NCBI RefSeq assembly: GCF_004357765.1
Contig: NZ_SMTE01000001.1
Span: 186,001 to 250,000, forward strand
Direction of reading: 5' to 3'
Source of the DNA: Pseudomonas putida
GTDB taxonomy: Bacteria; Pseudomonadota; Gammaproteobacteria; Pseudomonadales; Pseudomonadaceae
Length of the DNA: 64,000 bases
Position numbers and translations under genes: made by a program. A model generated the notes under the pieces. The model was not told where the DNA came from and searched no databases. It worked only from the letters and a program-made list of their open reading frames with translations. Positions 30,301-37,869 of this stretch are shown here, piece after piece (position 1 is the stretch's first letter; each line of letters starts with the position of its first letter).

Positions 30301-31333
30301 CGGTGTGTACAGTCCAAGCTTCACCGAGGGTGCGTTTGCAGGCCAAAAATCGCAACTGCGCTGCGCTTACTGTCTCGGTAGCCTTGTCACATTCTTCGCC
30401 TGCCAAGCGCTTGACCAAGCGCTCGGAGCGCTTGCCGAGCTCTTGCAAAGGCCTGAGACCTGTCAACTGGGATATCACATCAGCAAATGTGGTTTTCTCG
30501 TCGAAGCGCATGGTGGTCGCGATTGCGGGCATCAGGGTACCCGCTTCAATCGCCAGCTGGGGCAGACCAAGCTGCTCCAATCCGCTTACTGGCGTGGTCA
30601 CTGCGCCTCTCGGACCGAGTTTGAGCTCTCGGCGGACGACTACTTCGTGTCCGGAATGCTCCCTTAGCGTCAGCTCAACCCAGGTGTCCATCGCTGGCTT
30701 ATCTTGCAGCACCTGCAAATCTTCGGCAGAAGGAAGGGGGACGATAGGTGGCAAGGAGATGGAGTTGCTGGCCGCGCTATAGTCCTCGTCCATCGTCTGC
30801 AGGATGTCTACGGATATGGGCTGATGGACAAACGCTGGTTTGTGCTGAGAGCGGTGTGCCTGGCCCGTCAGACACCACATGATCGCACTTTGAAAGGCTG
30901 TTTTACCGGCGCCATTAAACCCCCAGACACAGGTGACATCACGATCGAGATCCAGTGAAACAAGCTCCGGCGCCTGGCCGTTCGCATCGCAATGACGGTG
31001 TAAGCCCGCGAATCTATGGGCTCTTACCTGGACAATCCGCCACCGAGGACGGTGTAGCGTCGAGGTAGGGCCGTGTTCCTTTGGCGCACCTGCTTTAGGT
31101 GTTTCCAGTGCTTGCAGCAACTGATCCACCTCAGTGCCGGAGGTTTGCTTCTGCGCGGCCCAGAGTTCGCGTTTCGAAGCGTAGTGGCGAAACGCAATTC
31201 GGGCGTCCTCACTAGCTAACAGGAAGCTATCACCATTCTCTGGAAGCGTAATCGGTCGCCCCCAAGATAGTGCCTCAATAATCTCTTCGAGGGTGCTGGA
31301 CTCCAGTTCCAAGGGCGACTGTTGCACTGTCAT
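27332..31333 (-). CDS. giant SMC-like ATPase fused to two LexA/S24-like domains
   Basis: This 1333-residue protein has no close relative that I recognise. An N-terminal region (1-100) is followed by an SMC/RecN-type ATPase half with Walker A GFNGAGKT at 138-145. Long helical arms are interrupted by CPVC at 494-497 (a zinc-hook-like turn). The distal half has a signature-like MNSSHLRA at 801 and Walker B LDVLQLDD at 828-835, with D835 where SMC proteins usually have glutamate. A helical segment (about 900-1045) leads to two beta-rich C-terminal stretches. The one at about 1085-1195 has IRGSSLG (S1113) but arginine where LexA has lysine. The one at about 1205-1333 has EDSGYPVVRNGDLVLL (S1227) and HFAYLKRVG (K1274), matching the Ser-Lys pair of S24 peptidases. 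Island context suggests a defence role; this is inference. Confidence 0.85.
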   Translation of the reverse strand: MTVQQSPLELESSTLEEIIEALSWGRPITLPENGDSFLLASEDARIAFRHYASKRELWAAQKQTSGTEVDQLLQALETPKAGAPKEHGPTSTLHRPRWRIVQVRAHRFAGLHRHCDANGQAPELVSLDLDRDVTCVWGFNGAGKTAFQSAIMWCLTGQAHRSQHKPAFVHQPISVDILQTMDEDYSAASNSISLPPIVPLPSAEDLQVLQDKPAMDTWVELTLREHSGHEVVVRRELKLGPRGAVTTPVSGLEQLGLPQLAIEAGTLMPAIATTMRFDEKTTFADVISQLTGLRPLQELGKRSERLVKRLAGEECDKATETVSAAQLRFLACKRTLGEAWTVHTEALGDLPDFLSPDQESEGKSCTATIAGSISHLEELRQQGQHDIDEILAGSVRLETKEQVDAFISTLTVARERLGALAIAALPSVETLKRLGEITEDDRTAVIAKLEELKERASEQVARQRKKEETARWQLYAIVSQWYRRNHPEKPLSDCPVCGSDLNAVPPDALLDKEVLDALKASELAHTDATKTLQDWQRDAASELLESLPTTLRPFVDTRSRASLIDLYREAYVTELLRDQAFTTQLRQLKQNAEKVWEQAVQAYPLPDLDEPEAVELPQELRSTSLANRFTNLQTALSLARHRHVSESQIRQITQRYFGNGQLSREHNSNDRPVMSLCPLRQQIIALQQAVTSADPIIALLRQLNEIELVRQSWQGARKRHRLLRRATEAIKEFLRLPGLVHHQVEGLITVLDETTTAWLKVIYRPHYVGGPAYIGLDPVRTQGVGLYAGLGSVRVHAHEVMNSSHLRACVWAFVFSLWERIRDRAGALDVLQLDDPQTYFDPINTENLAAAIPKLVDAGMAPVITSNDNRFIAAVKSRLPKTSLGSPSWTMLQISPISASRQTAAFTPAVEEVLERRAAWQLDESDVAKAQEFVERVRLHIENRLWDLLASDPMLMYKPTLADLVGHISSARNGGEQPFNEVPFERLLNCKSLRPGSPFYSVINHAHHNLRDVTPFDASEVSDAFDEVDRLLRSCSASYARFMGRLTREDEDFFFAASPAAPAAIALNKKTIRVLGDFSARTHTDAVAVEGEFTTISLADLGEVALYVIRGSSLGALALPGQTVAVSLSEEARNGDPVIALYGDTVLARRYHPDQRDPSKLTLACDQSGTERVAPALTLSKNKVRILPIVAVFYGNESRDGVQEARCVTACSILDKPLLGARIIEDSGYPVVRNGDLVLLESLQLSTASPIEPMKGDVVALVAARQGEHFAYLKRVGASIPGTGLRIFENVGTYGDSLAVSCAEGGHSLFDCLQLQSMWRVHGVIRSKLIRRP

Positions 31334-31385
31334 GCTTTTTCCTCCAGGAGAGGATTGAAATGCTACTCAACGGCTTCTGCCGTTG

Positions 31386-31647
31386 TCATCCCGTTTGTGA
31401 GTGCATGGCATCGTCGTTGCTGAGTTTGGCAGCCTTGGCCCGTTTTTTCGTCACCAGCTTACTCCGCCTGGCCTTCAGCGCCCTAGCCAGTGAATTGACC
31501 CATACGCATTTTCATCGTCCCAGCTCGTCGGTCGGCTGAGGCGCAGAACAATACCCACGCGGCGTACACCGACTCGGTATCCGTGGCGCTCCCCAGAAAT
31601 TTATTGGTCTGGGCAGTCAAGAAATTGAAAGCCTCGGAGCGCGTCAC
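31386..31647 (-). pseudogene. short frameshifted coding remnant, unassigned
   Basis: In the gap between the ATPase gene and fic, the minus strand encodes SEAFNFLTAQTNKFLGSA and VYAAWVLFCASADRRAGTMK in one frame (31483-31647). After a single-base shift near 31505 it continues in a second frame as NSLARALKARRSKLVTKKRA, ending at a TGA at 31386-31388. Together they read as one basic protein of about 85 residues with a broken frame. No start with a ribosome site is seen. The style recalls small proteins of integrative elements, but I do not recognise it. Confidence 0.35.
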
Positions 31648-31710
31648 CCTTCAAAGGCTTGGCTTTGAATTCGCTACTCGTTAACCAACAATGCTTGCGG
31701 TGGGTCTGAG

Positions 31711-32899
31711 CTACCAGAGAGAGGGAAATAGAAAGTCTATAGAGTGCCGCGAAAGCTTGAGGGATACCGGCTGGCGGTGCTCCAGAGTGATCAGCCCCTC
31801 TCTAGACATCTGGCTCAGCAGGTCGTGCGTGGTAGTCACATCGAGACCCAGGCGCGCTCGGATATCGTTGCGTTGCTGGTCACCCAGGTAGAGGAGCGTT
31901 TTGTAGATATCACGGCACTCAATCTGCAGTGCGGGCAGGTATCCACCTTTACTGTCTGGCAGTAAGCGGCGGCTCCGCACTTCAAAATATGCGTCGATCC
32001 GTTGATCGAGCCTTACCGGTTCCAGCTGCATACTGAAATACTGCAACTGATCCAATGCTGTCTCTGTGAAAAACCTAGTCCAGCGCCACAAACCGCTATC
32101 CGACAATTCGCCACGGCCGTCTAATCCGCCTTGGCGCGGAGCATCCGCAGCGCGCAGCATCTCGTAATAGGCGGCGATATTGCGAGCGAACCCACGGCTC
32201 ATGGACCACAAGCCAGACCCACTCAAGCCAGCAGCCTTGAGGTACTGATCTGTGAATAGGCAGCCCGTACGACCATTGCCGTCCATGAATGGGTGTATCC
32301 ACATCAGGCGGTGGTGCGAGGCAGCAGCGGCTAAGAGCCGCGATTGCCCGTGGATCCAGTCTAGACGGTACACGCGCTCAAAGTCGTTGAGGTGCAACTG
32401 CATCTGTTGCGAAGTAGGGGGGATGTGTTGGCCAACGCGGACCTCACATTTGCGAAATTCACCAGGGACCATGTGCGCGGAAAATCGCTGGCTCGAATGA
32501 TTGCATTTCCAGCATCCGTTCAGGCACGCCGACATAGAGTTTGCGATGTAGGCGTGCGATTGTGACCTTCGCACACACGGTGACCTTGTTGAATGGCTCA
32601 TTGACGAGCCGGCGCTGGGCTTCAATGTGGCGGTTGACCTCTTGCAGGCTTTGGTCACCCTCGATCATATGAGGACTCTCCTCGGCCATCAGAATGTCGA
32701 TCGGTGCGCTTGAATTCCCCTCGATCTTGTTGCTGTAGTACGAATTTACAAGCTGTACCAGATTCATCAGCGGCGCGCGTAATGAGGCTGGAATCCCGGT
32801 GTGAAGGGTCTCGTCGAGCCTCATGATCTGGATGGTTTGTTCCAGCAGCTCCTCCGTGGCCTTATCTTGGGTGATGTATGGGGTGAATGTCATTGCCAC
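31711..32899 (-). pseudogene. Fic-family AMP-transferase, frameshifted
   Basis: The N-terminal part (ORF 32459-32899) carries the inhibitory helix motif SNKIEGN typical of class II Fic proteins. The C-terminal part (ending at 31711) carries the catalytic HPFMDGNGRTG loop with H, D, N and R intact, and a winged-helix tail (RLGLDVTTTHDLLSQMSREGLITLEHR). The two parts are in different frames and meet near 32460-32475, where AIFRAHG runs into a stop while the other frame continues as PGEFRKCEVRVG; one lost base explains it. Intact Fic proteins of this layout transfer AMP to hydroxyl groups of target proteins. The loss may be a real mutation or a sequencing error. Confidence 0.8.
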
Positions 32900-32971
32900 C
32901 TAGTCCTTTGTACAGCTAGTTATAAAGGCTTAGAGCGTTTCAAACGCTTCTCCTTGCCGGCTAGTGGATGG

Positions 32972-33730
32972 TCATGTCAACGCCAGAGCAATCAGCTGTG
33001 GCAGTAATTTCTCAGCAGGGCCTATCAGCATGATCTCGTTCGGCCCATTCATGGATACATCTACGTTATTGACGTGTACGACCATTGCACCAGACGCTAA
33101 CGCGATATCTGGTAAGTCAGCAGCAGGCCTGACCACACCAGAAGTCCCGATAGAAAGCAGGACGTCACACTCTCGCGCTGCTCGGCTGGCGGTTTTCCAT
33201 ACGCCTGGCGGAAGGTCCTCACCAAACCACACCACAGCTGGACGCAAGCGGCCGTTGCATCGACGGCAGCGGGGCGGTTCGATCAATGCGCCTTCCGATG
33301 GAATGATCGGAAACACCAGCGGTTCCACAAGGAATCGATGACAGGCGAAACACTTGGGGTGCATCAGGCTGCCATGGAGATGAAGCACGTCCTGATTGCC
33401 CGCCCGCTCGTGCAAATTATCAATATTCTGAGTGATCACAGTGACACTCCGGCCGCTGCCAGATAACCGTTGGATCGCCTGATGCCCAGCATTGGGCTGA
33501 GCTTGCATGACCTGCTGGCGCCGCCATAGGTACCAGCCCCAAACCAGCGCCGGATTTTCGCGAAATGCCTTCGCGGTTTCTAAACGCTCAGGGTCTTGGC
33601 GCTCCCACAACCCGGTCAGTCGGTCGCGGAAAGTCGGAATGCCGCTGCCGGCAGAAACGCCAGCACCGGTTAACACCATGATCTGTTGCGCATCCCGCAG
33701 TGCGTCTGCGGCTTTTGCTAGGGTATTCAT
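32972..33730 (-). CDS. Sir2-family NAD-dependent deacylase
   Basis: This complete 252-residue sirtuin has the NAD-binding GAGVSAGSGIPTFR at residues 22-35, TQNIDNLHE at 100-108, the catalytic histidine H119 in HLHGSL, a zinc site of C127/C130 and C155/C158, and GTSGVV in the Rossmann part. It resembles CobB-type class III protein deacylases, and it stands alone without the extra domains seen in Sir2-type antiviral effectors. GAGG precedes the ATG. The setting between a Fic gene and an XRE regulator inside the island makes a stress or defence role possible, while a housekeeping deacylase role is equally consistent with the sequence. Confidence 0.9.
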   Translation of the reverse strand: MNTLAKAADALRDAQQIMVLTGAGVSAGSGIPTFRDRLTGLWERQDPERLETAKAFRENPALVWGWYLWRRQQVMQAQPNAGHQAIQRLSGSGRSVTVITQNIDNLHERAGNQDVLHLHGSLMHPKCFACHRFLVEPLVFPIIPSEGALIEPPRCRRCNGRLRPAVVWFGEDLPPGVWKTASRAARECDVLLSIGTSGVVRPAADLPDIALASGAMVVHVNNVDVSMNGPNEIMLIGPAEKLLPQLIALALT

Positions 33731-33925
33731 GAGTCCTCATCACCCTAACGCGGGGCAGGGAAGGCTGGCTGTCAGGAGAGCGGCCGCGGGAGGTATCGGA
33801 ATTGTCGCTATTAGGTGAACAGCCGTTACGGGCGCCTCGTGCCGAAAAAGCACGGTCCGCGCTTGGAAAGCAGAAACCGCGTTGTGGACGGGCTTCGCCG
33901 GTCAACAACGCCGTGCGTACCTGCA

Positions 33926-34411
33926 TCAAAAGTGCGCGTACAACTGCGGTTCGTCTGCAGACTTAGGTGGAGGTGCCGCGCTGGTGATTCGTGCTTTTAG
34001 GTTGCGTGCCGAATACAGCGCATGTGACCGTTTCCGCAGGCGTAAATCGAGATCCCCTAATTTGTATGTGGCCACCGCGGTCTCGTAAACCACCGCGCTT
34101 TGCGGGGATTCAAGCCCACGGTGGATCACAATCTTACGAAGCTCTTCCAGGCTCCAGTGCGGACGTCCGCTGATGGATGGAGGACATAGCATTTGCACCT
34201 GCGCGATCTCAACACCCGCTGCCTGGCTGAGGAAAACGTTGAGTTCGTAAGCATCCTCAACCACAGCTGCTCGCTCGCTCTCACCGTTGAGGGGCGATCG
34301 CAAGGTCACCCAAAAGCACATCCCCTCAATTTCACAATAAGAACCCGTACGGACAGTACGGGTGTGAGATTCGGACAAATAGATCAAAACGGGCTCCACT
34401 GAGCGCTGCAT
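33926..34411 (-). CDS. unrecognised 161-residue protein
   Basis: The family is not recognised. The ATG at 34411 has AGGGG a few bases upstream. The N-terminal half looks like a small beta-rich domain (VLIYLSESHTRTVRTGSYCEI, EGMCFWVTLRSPL), followed by helices and a basic C-terminus (LRLRKRSHALYSARNLKARI). No signal peptide or membrane segment is seen. It is divergent from the XRE regulator across a region with repeated operator-like sites, so that regulator may control it. Confidence 0.5.
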   Translation of the reverse strand: MQRSVEPVLIYLSESHTRTVRTGSYCEIEGMCFWVTLRSPLNGESERAAVVEDAYELNVFLSQAAGVEIAQVQMLCPPSISGRPHWSLEELRKIVIHRGLESPQSAVVYETAVATYKLGDLDLRLRKRSHALYSARNLKARITSAAPPPKSADEPQLYAHF

Positions 34412-34462
34412 ACCCCTAGGCGACCAGTCACCAGGGCCGTAAACGCCAAATTATCCCACAAT

Positions 34463-34474
34463 GAACACTATAGA
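34463..34474. promoter_or_regulatory. operator-like site 1 of XRE regulator
   Basis: TGAACACTATAG lies between the divergent 161-residue gene and the XRE gene. Its exact reverse complement recurs at 34833-34844 behind the XRE gene, and a near copy forms the palindrome at 34484-34499. Recurrence around a small regulator gene suggests operator sites. Confidence 0.5.
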
Positions 34475-34483
34475 TTGTAGCCC

Positions 34484-34499
34484 TATCGTGTTCGATAGC
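34484..34499. promoter_or_regulatory. operator-like palindrome, site 2
   Basis: CTATCG, TGTT, CGATAG is a 6-bp perfect inverted repeat 30 bp before the XRE start. Its left part CTATCGTGTTC differs by one base from CTATAGTGTTC of the other two sites. The position fits autoregulation. Confidence 0.55.
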
Positions 34500-34503
34500 G
34501 CTT

Positions 34504-34529
34504 CATCATTCCTTTTCTGAGGAATGATG
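34504..34529 (+). promoter_or_regulatory. hairpin covering the ribosome site of the XRE gene
   Basis: CATCATTCC at 34504-34512 pairs perfectly with GGAATGATG at 34521-34529, enclosing most of the Shine-Dalgarno (GAGG at 34519-34522) and the first possible ATGs. It could limit translation of the regulator or be a further protein-binding site. Confidence 0.5.
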
Positions 34530-34805
34530 ATGGAAATCCGTGAATCCCTGGGTGAGGCACTGCGGCGCATGCGCATGCTTCACGACCTGACCCAGGAAGA
34601 TTTCGCCGTAGTCAGCAGTCGAACCTACGTGAGCTCCCTCGAGCGAGGACTCAAGTCGCCGACGATTCAAAAAATCGAAGAGCTGGCCGGCCGTATGGGT
34701 ATCCACCCACTCAGTCTCATCGTATCGGCGTACCTTATCCAAGACCCAGAGGTGGGCTTAGACGGGCTGATTAAACAGATCAGAAAGGAGGCGCTCAAGC
34801 TTTGA
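34530..34805 (+). CDS. small XRE-family regulator
   Basis: This 91-residue helix-turn-helix protein of the Xre/C-protein type (LGEALRRMRMLHDLTQEDFA, SSRTYVSSLERGLKSPTIQKIEELAGRMGIHP) has a short hydrophobic C-terminal helix. Three in-frame ATGs stand at 34524, 34527 and 34530; the last is chosen because GAGG is 7 bp away. Operator-like repeats on both sides suggest autoregulation in the manner of restriction-modification C proteins or phage-type repressors. No restriction or methylase gene accompanies it, so the target may be the divergent 161-residue gene or other island genes. Confidence 0.85.
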   Translation: MEIRESLGEALRRMRMLHDLTQEDFAVVSSRTYVSSLERGLKSPTIQKIEELAGRMGIHPLSLIVSAYLIQDPEVGLDGLIKQIRKEALKL

Positions 34806-35160
34806 CGGTCGATCCAGCACCGACAATGAGCGCTATAGTGTTCACTCTTTGCTAAATCGATTACCATCGCGCTGCTCACTGATAACAAGCTTCGGGGAGC
34901 AGCGTAGCAATGCGTAGATCATTCCATGGCTAAGGTGACCCCTTCTACATCCAAATGCCTATGGCCACCGCCGCTGCTTTCCTTTTTTCAGATGGCCAGT
35001 ACAGGCGATCGTGACGAGAATCGTGGAAGATTCCTGACTAGCTCTGGCGAAGGCTGCAGGCCGGGAGCCTGGATGGAGGAGGGCGTAGCTAAATAATGTG
35101 GTTTTGTCTCTCAGGCTTAGCGAGCGGAGCGTACTCATTGGCTAAGCTTCCAACCCAGTG
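34806..35160. other. 355-bp intergenic stretch
   Basis: Apart from the operator-like site at 34833-34844 nothing is recognised here: no ORF with a ribosome site, no tRNA-like segment and no clear terminator. Confidence 0.5.
34833..34844. promoter_or_regulatory. operator-like site 3, behind the XRE gene
   Basis: CTATAGTGTTCA is the exact reverse complement of site 1 at 34463-34474 and lies 28 bp past the XRE stop. A site behind the gene could serve a promoter reading further right or allow looping between flanking sites. Confidence 0.45.
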
Positions 35161-35601
35161 CTACCCATGCGAACTGCCACCTATCTCGTCCTGAGCGGCT
35201 TTGACAACCGCGTCGGGATCAGAAGATATGAGATCCTTCGGCAGCTGACCCGCCAAATACGAATTGGATGATTCAAACCATAACGCCAGGCTCCAGCCAC
35301 TCATCCTAGTGGCCAGCACAGCTATGACGCGCTGCATTCCCCGCTGCGCTACCGCCAAGCTGCGTGATTCAATGGCATAACGCGGGAAATACTCCACACC
35401 TTCGTAGCTAATGGAAAAGATCGCACCCTCCAGAAGTCGGTCAGGACAGCTGTCACTTCGCCCCTTAACCGACGCGGGCAACAGCGCATGCAGCTCTGGC
35501 CAGGTGAGCCAGTTTCCGCTGGCCATGATCCTCGATTGGACCTTGGACTGTAAAATGGCCTCTCGGCGGGAGGTATTACTCGCCTTTCGGAATACACGCA
35601 T
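35161..35601 (-). CDS. antitoxin-like protein (Xre/MbcA/ParS C-terminal-type domain)
   Basis: The 146-residue protein has an N-terminal helical part (REAILQSKVQSRIMASGNWLTWPELHALLP) and a segment FSISYEGVEYFPRYAI. Its C-terminal stretch GWSLALWFESSNSYLAGQLPKDLISSDPDAVVKAAQDEI resembles the MbcA/ParS/Xre antitoxin C-terminal domain, in which a WF..PN..L.G..P motif contacts the toxin. No RES-domain or other toxin gene is next to it, so it would be an orphan. An alternative start at 35526 (GAGG before ATG) would remove the N-terminal helices. The family call is tentative. Confidence 0.55.
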   Translation of the reverse strand: MRVFRKASNTSRREAILQSKVQSRIMASGNWLTWPELHALLPASVKGRSDSCPDRLLEGAIFSISYEGVEYFPRYAIESRSLAVAQRGMQRVIAVLATRMSGWSLALWFESSNSYLAGQLPKDLISSDPDAVVKAAQDEIGGSSHG

Positions 35602-35820
35602 TCTGCAAAACGCTCCATAAGCCTTAGGGGGAGGGGTGACTACTGGTTAATCCTGAGCTGCCCGCCGAGAGATAAATCACCGCTTATTCAGATTGCTCGG
35701 TAGTGGTAGCGGTCGACCGCTGGCCCAGGATAGTCGGCGCTCTTCCTCATCCGGTCCAGCTGATCTATGCGCTGGAGCCTTTACCCAAACCGTCTCCGAT
35801 GGCCGATCAAGGACTGACTG

Positions 35821-36132
35821 TCAGCGACGCCCCGTGTCCTGGAAGTAATCGTCCCGGGTAACCAGGCCCAAGTCACCATTATCAGCAGACGGCTCACTAC
35901 TGAACAGGCGCTGAACACGTCGCTCTTGCTTCACGTACGCCAGAGTCTGAAAAAAGCAGTGCTCACAGAGGTGTACCTCAAAGCGCTGTCCATCGTGGTC
36001 GCTGCCATACCCCCAGTGGGCTTGCAGGGTTCCGTACTGGTAACTGCCCGCAGCCATGCGCGTAGAGCTACCGCAGACATCACACGTGACATCAGTAATG
36101 GCCTCAATCTCGACCCGCCCGGTAATTTTCAC
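35821..36132 (-). CDS. small zinc-ribbon-like protein
   Basis: This 103-residue protein has two CxxC pairs (CDVC near residue 17 and CEHC near residue 56) spaced as in zinc ribbons, with a hydrophilic C-terminus. The GTG start at 36132 is supported by GGAG upstream. Similar small double-CxxC proteins are frequent in integrative elements and phage-derived regions, but I cannot name the family. It lies 70 bp after the integrase stop on the same strand. Confidence 0.6.
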   Translation of the reverse strand: MKITGRVEIEAITDVTCDVCGSSTRMAAGSYQYGTLQAHWGYGSDHDGQRFEVHLCEHCFFQTLAYVKQERRVQRLFSSEPSADNGDLGLVTRDDYFQDTGRR

Positions 36133-36201
36133 TCTTGGCTCCTAGAAAAAGGCTTCGATCCCTGTTGGACGCCAGGCTGGGAATCGGCAGGCGATCCGAG
36201 C

Positions 36202-37482
36202 TCAACCGCGGTCCCGCATGCCGATGCGTTTAACCGAATGCGCGCGCTCCTGATCATGCGCGTGATAATAGGTGTTCTGGGTCGTACTGAGGTTGCTGTG
36301 CCGCAGGTCTTCCTGCAGGTCTTTAGGATTGCGCAGCGGCGCGTCAAAGGTGGCAGAGGTGTGTCGCAGCCAGTGAGCAGACGCACAGCGCAGACTTTCC
36401 ATCTCATGGTTCGCGCGGCCTTCGCTGCGCATCTTCTCTACGGCTTTATCAAAAACAGCCTGGAGGAGGGCGCGGATCTGTCGGTCAGACAAACCTGCGC
36501 GACCCTTGAGCGTTTTGATCAGCGGCGTACTTTCCCCAGGATGAGGTAATTCGGAAAGCCCTAGGAATCGGCGATAACGTTTCAAATAGCGCTCTACGTA
36601 AACATCCCGCACGGCAATCTTTGCCGCCTTGTTGCCTTTACCCACCGTGAAGTACCACCAGTTGCCTTCATCATCTAAGCGAAAGTCTCCCATGGTGGGC
36701 TTCCAATTCTTTCGACCGGCGAGATCTGAAACCCGTAGGTACATGGCGAACAGCGTGGCAACAATAAATAAGGTTCGCTCATGCCGCTCCGGCTCGGCGT
36801 TCGCCATCTCCTCAACGGTATCCAGGACAAAGTCCCACTGCAGCGGCGTGAGCGCCCGCGAAGAAGCAACTTCGTGTTCTTGCGTGGAGAATCGGTTGCC
36901 TTTTTTAAGGAGCCGAAAAGGATTCGCTTGGGTGAAGCCATCCTCAATGAGGAACTCATAGAACCGGCTGCAAACCGTGTACACCTGATTTAATGTGCCG
37001 TTCGCCGCTTGATAGTGCTGGGTGCTAGTAGATTCTGCAGCCATCGCCTTGCTGGACTTCATGTTGAAGGGATGCCATTTGGGATTAGGCATCCAGGCTT
37101 CGCGTGCATCCACGGCGCCCGGGTTGTCCAGGAAACGACTGCGGGTCACCGGACCGACCCAGTCAGCTGGGGGGGTTCGGCAGAAATCCAGATAGTCTTG
37201 CGCATCCTGGCGCTTCAGGTGATTCAGCGGTTTGCCCTGGACCAGCAGTGCCCACAGCAACAAGCGCTCGGTATGACTGCGGTACGAATTGAACGTCTGC
37301 GCGTTGTCGGAAAACGCGCGCAGGAACGCACGCACCGCCGCGTAGCCCCGGTCAGGTTCCAACGCAGCTTCACACTCATTCAAGAAGGACGCGACGCAGG
37401 CCAAGGGTGAGCCGTGCATACTGAAGTCTTGCTCGATGAAGTTGTCGTAGGTTTCGAACAAGGGTTGGGGTGCGCGCGCCAT
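36202..37482 (-). CDS. tyrosine recombinase/integrase
   Basis: This 426-residue site-specific recombinase (from the ATG at 37482; the open frame extends to 37608 but lacks a better start) has an N-terminal SAM-like core-binding part (VRAFLRAFSDNAQTFNSYRSHTERLLLWAL). The catalytic set is complete: R in MYLRVSDLAG, K in TVGKGNKAAK, HWLRH, and RHSNLSTTQNTYYH with the nucleophilic tyrosine. Such enzymes integrate genomic islands or rearrange DNA. It stands at the right end of the accessory region, reading inward, and 30-bp direct repeats lie about 300 bp behind its start, so it is the likely mobility gene of the island. Confidence 0.92.
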   Translation of the reverse strand: MARAPQPLFETYDNFIEQDFSMHGSPLACVASFLNECEAALEPDRGYAAVRAFLRAFSDNAQTFNSYRSHTERLLLWALLVQGKPLNHLKRQDAQDYLDFCRTPPADWVGPVTRSRFLDNPGAVDAREAWMPNPKWHPFNMKSSKAMAAESTSTQHYQAANGTLNQVYTVCSRFYEFLIEDGFTQANPFRLLKKGNRFSTQEHEVASSRALTPLQWDFVLDTVEEMANAEPERHERTLFIVATLFAMYLRVSDLAGRKNWKPTMGDFRLDDEGNWWYFTVGKGNKAAKIAVRDVYVERYLKRYRRFLGLSELPHPGESTPLIKTLKGRAGLSDRQIRALLQAVFDKAVEKMRSEGRANHEMESLRCASAHWLRHTSATFDAPLRNPKDLQEDLRHSNLSTTQNTYYHAHDQERAHSVKRIGMRDRG

Positions 37483-37779
37483 GGAATACCAGCCAGATTT
37501 TAAAGATAATAGACTTCCAGTTATGACAGTAATCGGAAGTTTCAACCTTTTGCGAAGAAAAAGCGTCGAATCACTGATGGTAACGACAAGCCTAGCTAGG
37601 CGCAACATGAGAGTGCTGTGACTGCATCAATGACAGATGTCTTGCCGCGCTCCTTCAGGTTTAGGTAAATACGCTCATCAAGCGCTCTTAAATTTGGAGA
37701 CTTTCCTACACTCCCTAACTGATATAAAACCTGCACAAACATCCTTAAAGCCATACTTGAACGCAGCAGTGGTGCTGGT

Positions 37780-37869
37780 GGAAAGTCGCCTTATTACTTC
37801 CAAGGCGTGGGAAAGTCGCCTTATTGATTCCAAAACTTGGGAAAGTCGCCTCAATCTTGCAATCTGAAG
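37780..37869. repeat. three direct repeats with exact 30-bp period
   Basis: GGAAAGTCGCC starts at 37780, 37810 and 37840. The first two units share GGAAAGTCGCCTTATT plus ATTCCAA-like sequence (ACTTCCAA/GATTCCAA); the third diverges after CGCCT. The exact spacing of about three helical turns resembles iterons or integrase arm sites. A related core GAGTCGCCTCATT occurs at 38094-38106. Units differ too much at conserved positions and are too short of spacers to be CRISPR. Confidence 0.75.

Noticed and set aside
32972-33730. Sir2 as a known antiviral effector (Thoeris/DSR/pAgo-associated type)
   Set aside because: The protein is a single-domain, CobB-like sirtuin with zinc site; no TIR, Argonaute or large fused domain is present.
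37637-37867. 76-codon ORF running through the 30-bp repeats
   Set aside because: No ribosome site; the apparent protein repeat (ESRLI) simply reflects the DNA repeat because 30 is a multiple of three.
37780-37869. CRISPR array
   Set aside because: Only three units with a 30-bp period, no constant repeat of 23 bp or more with unique spacers, and no cas genes in the window.
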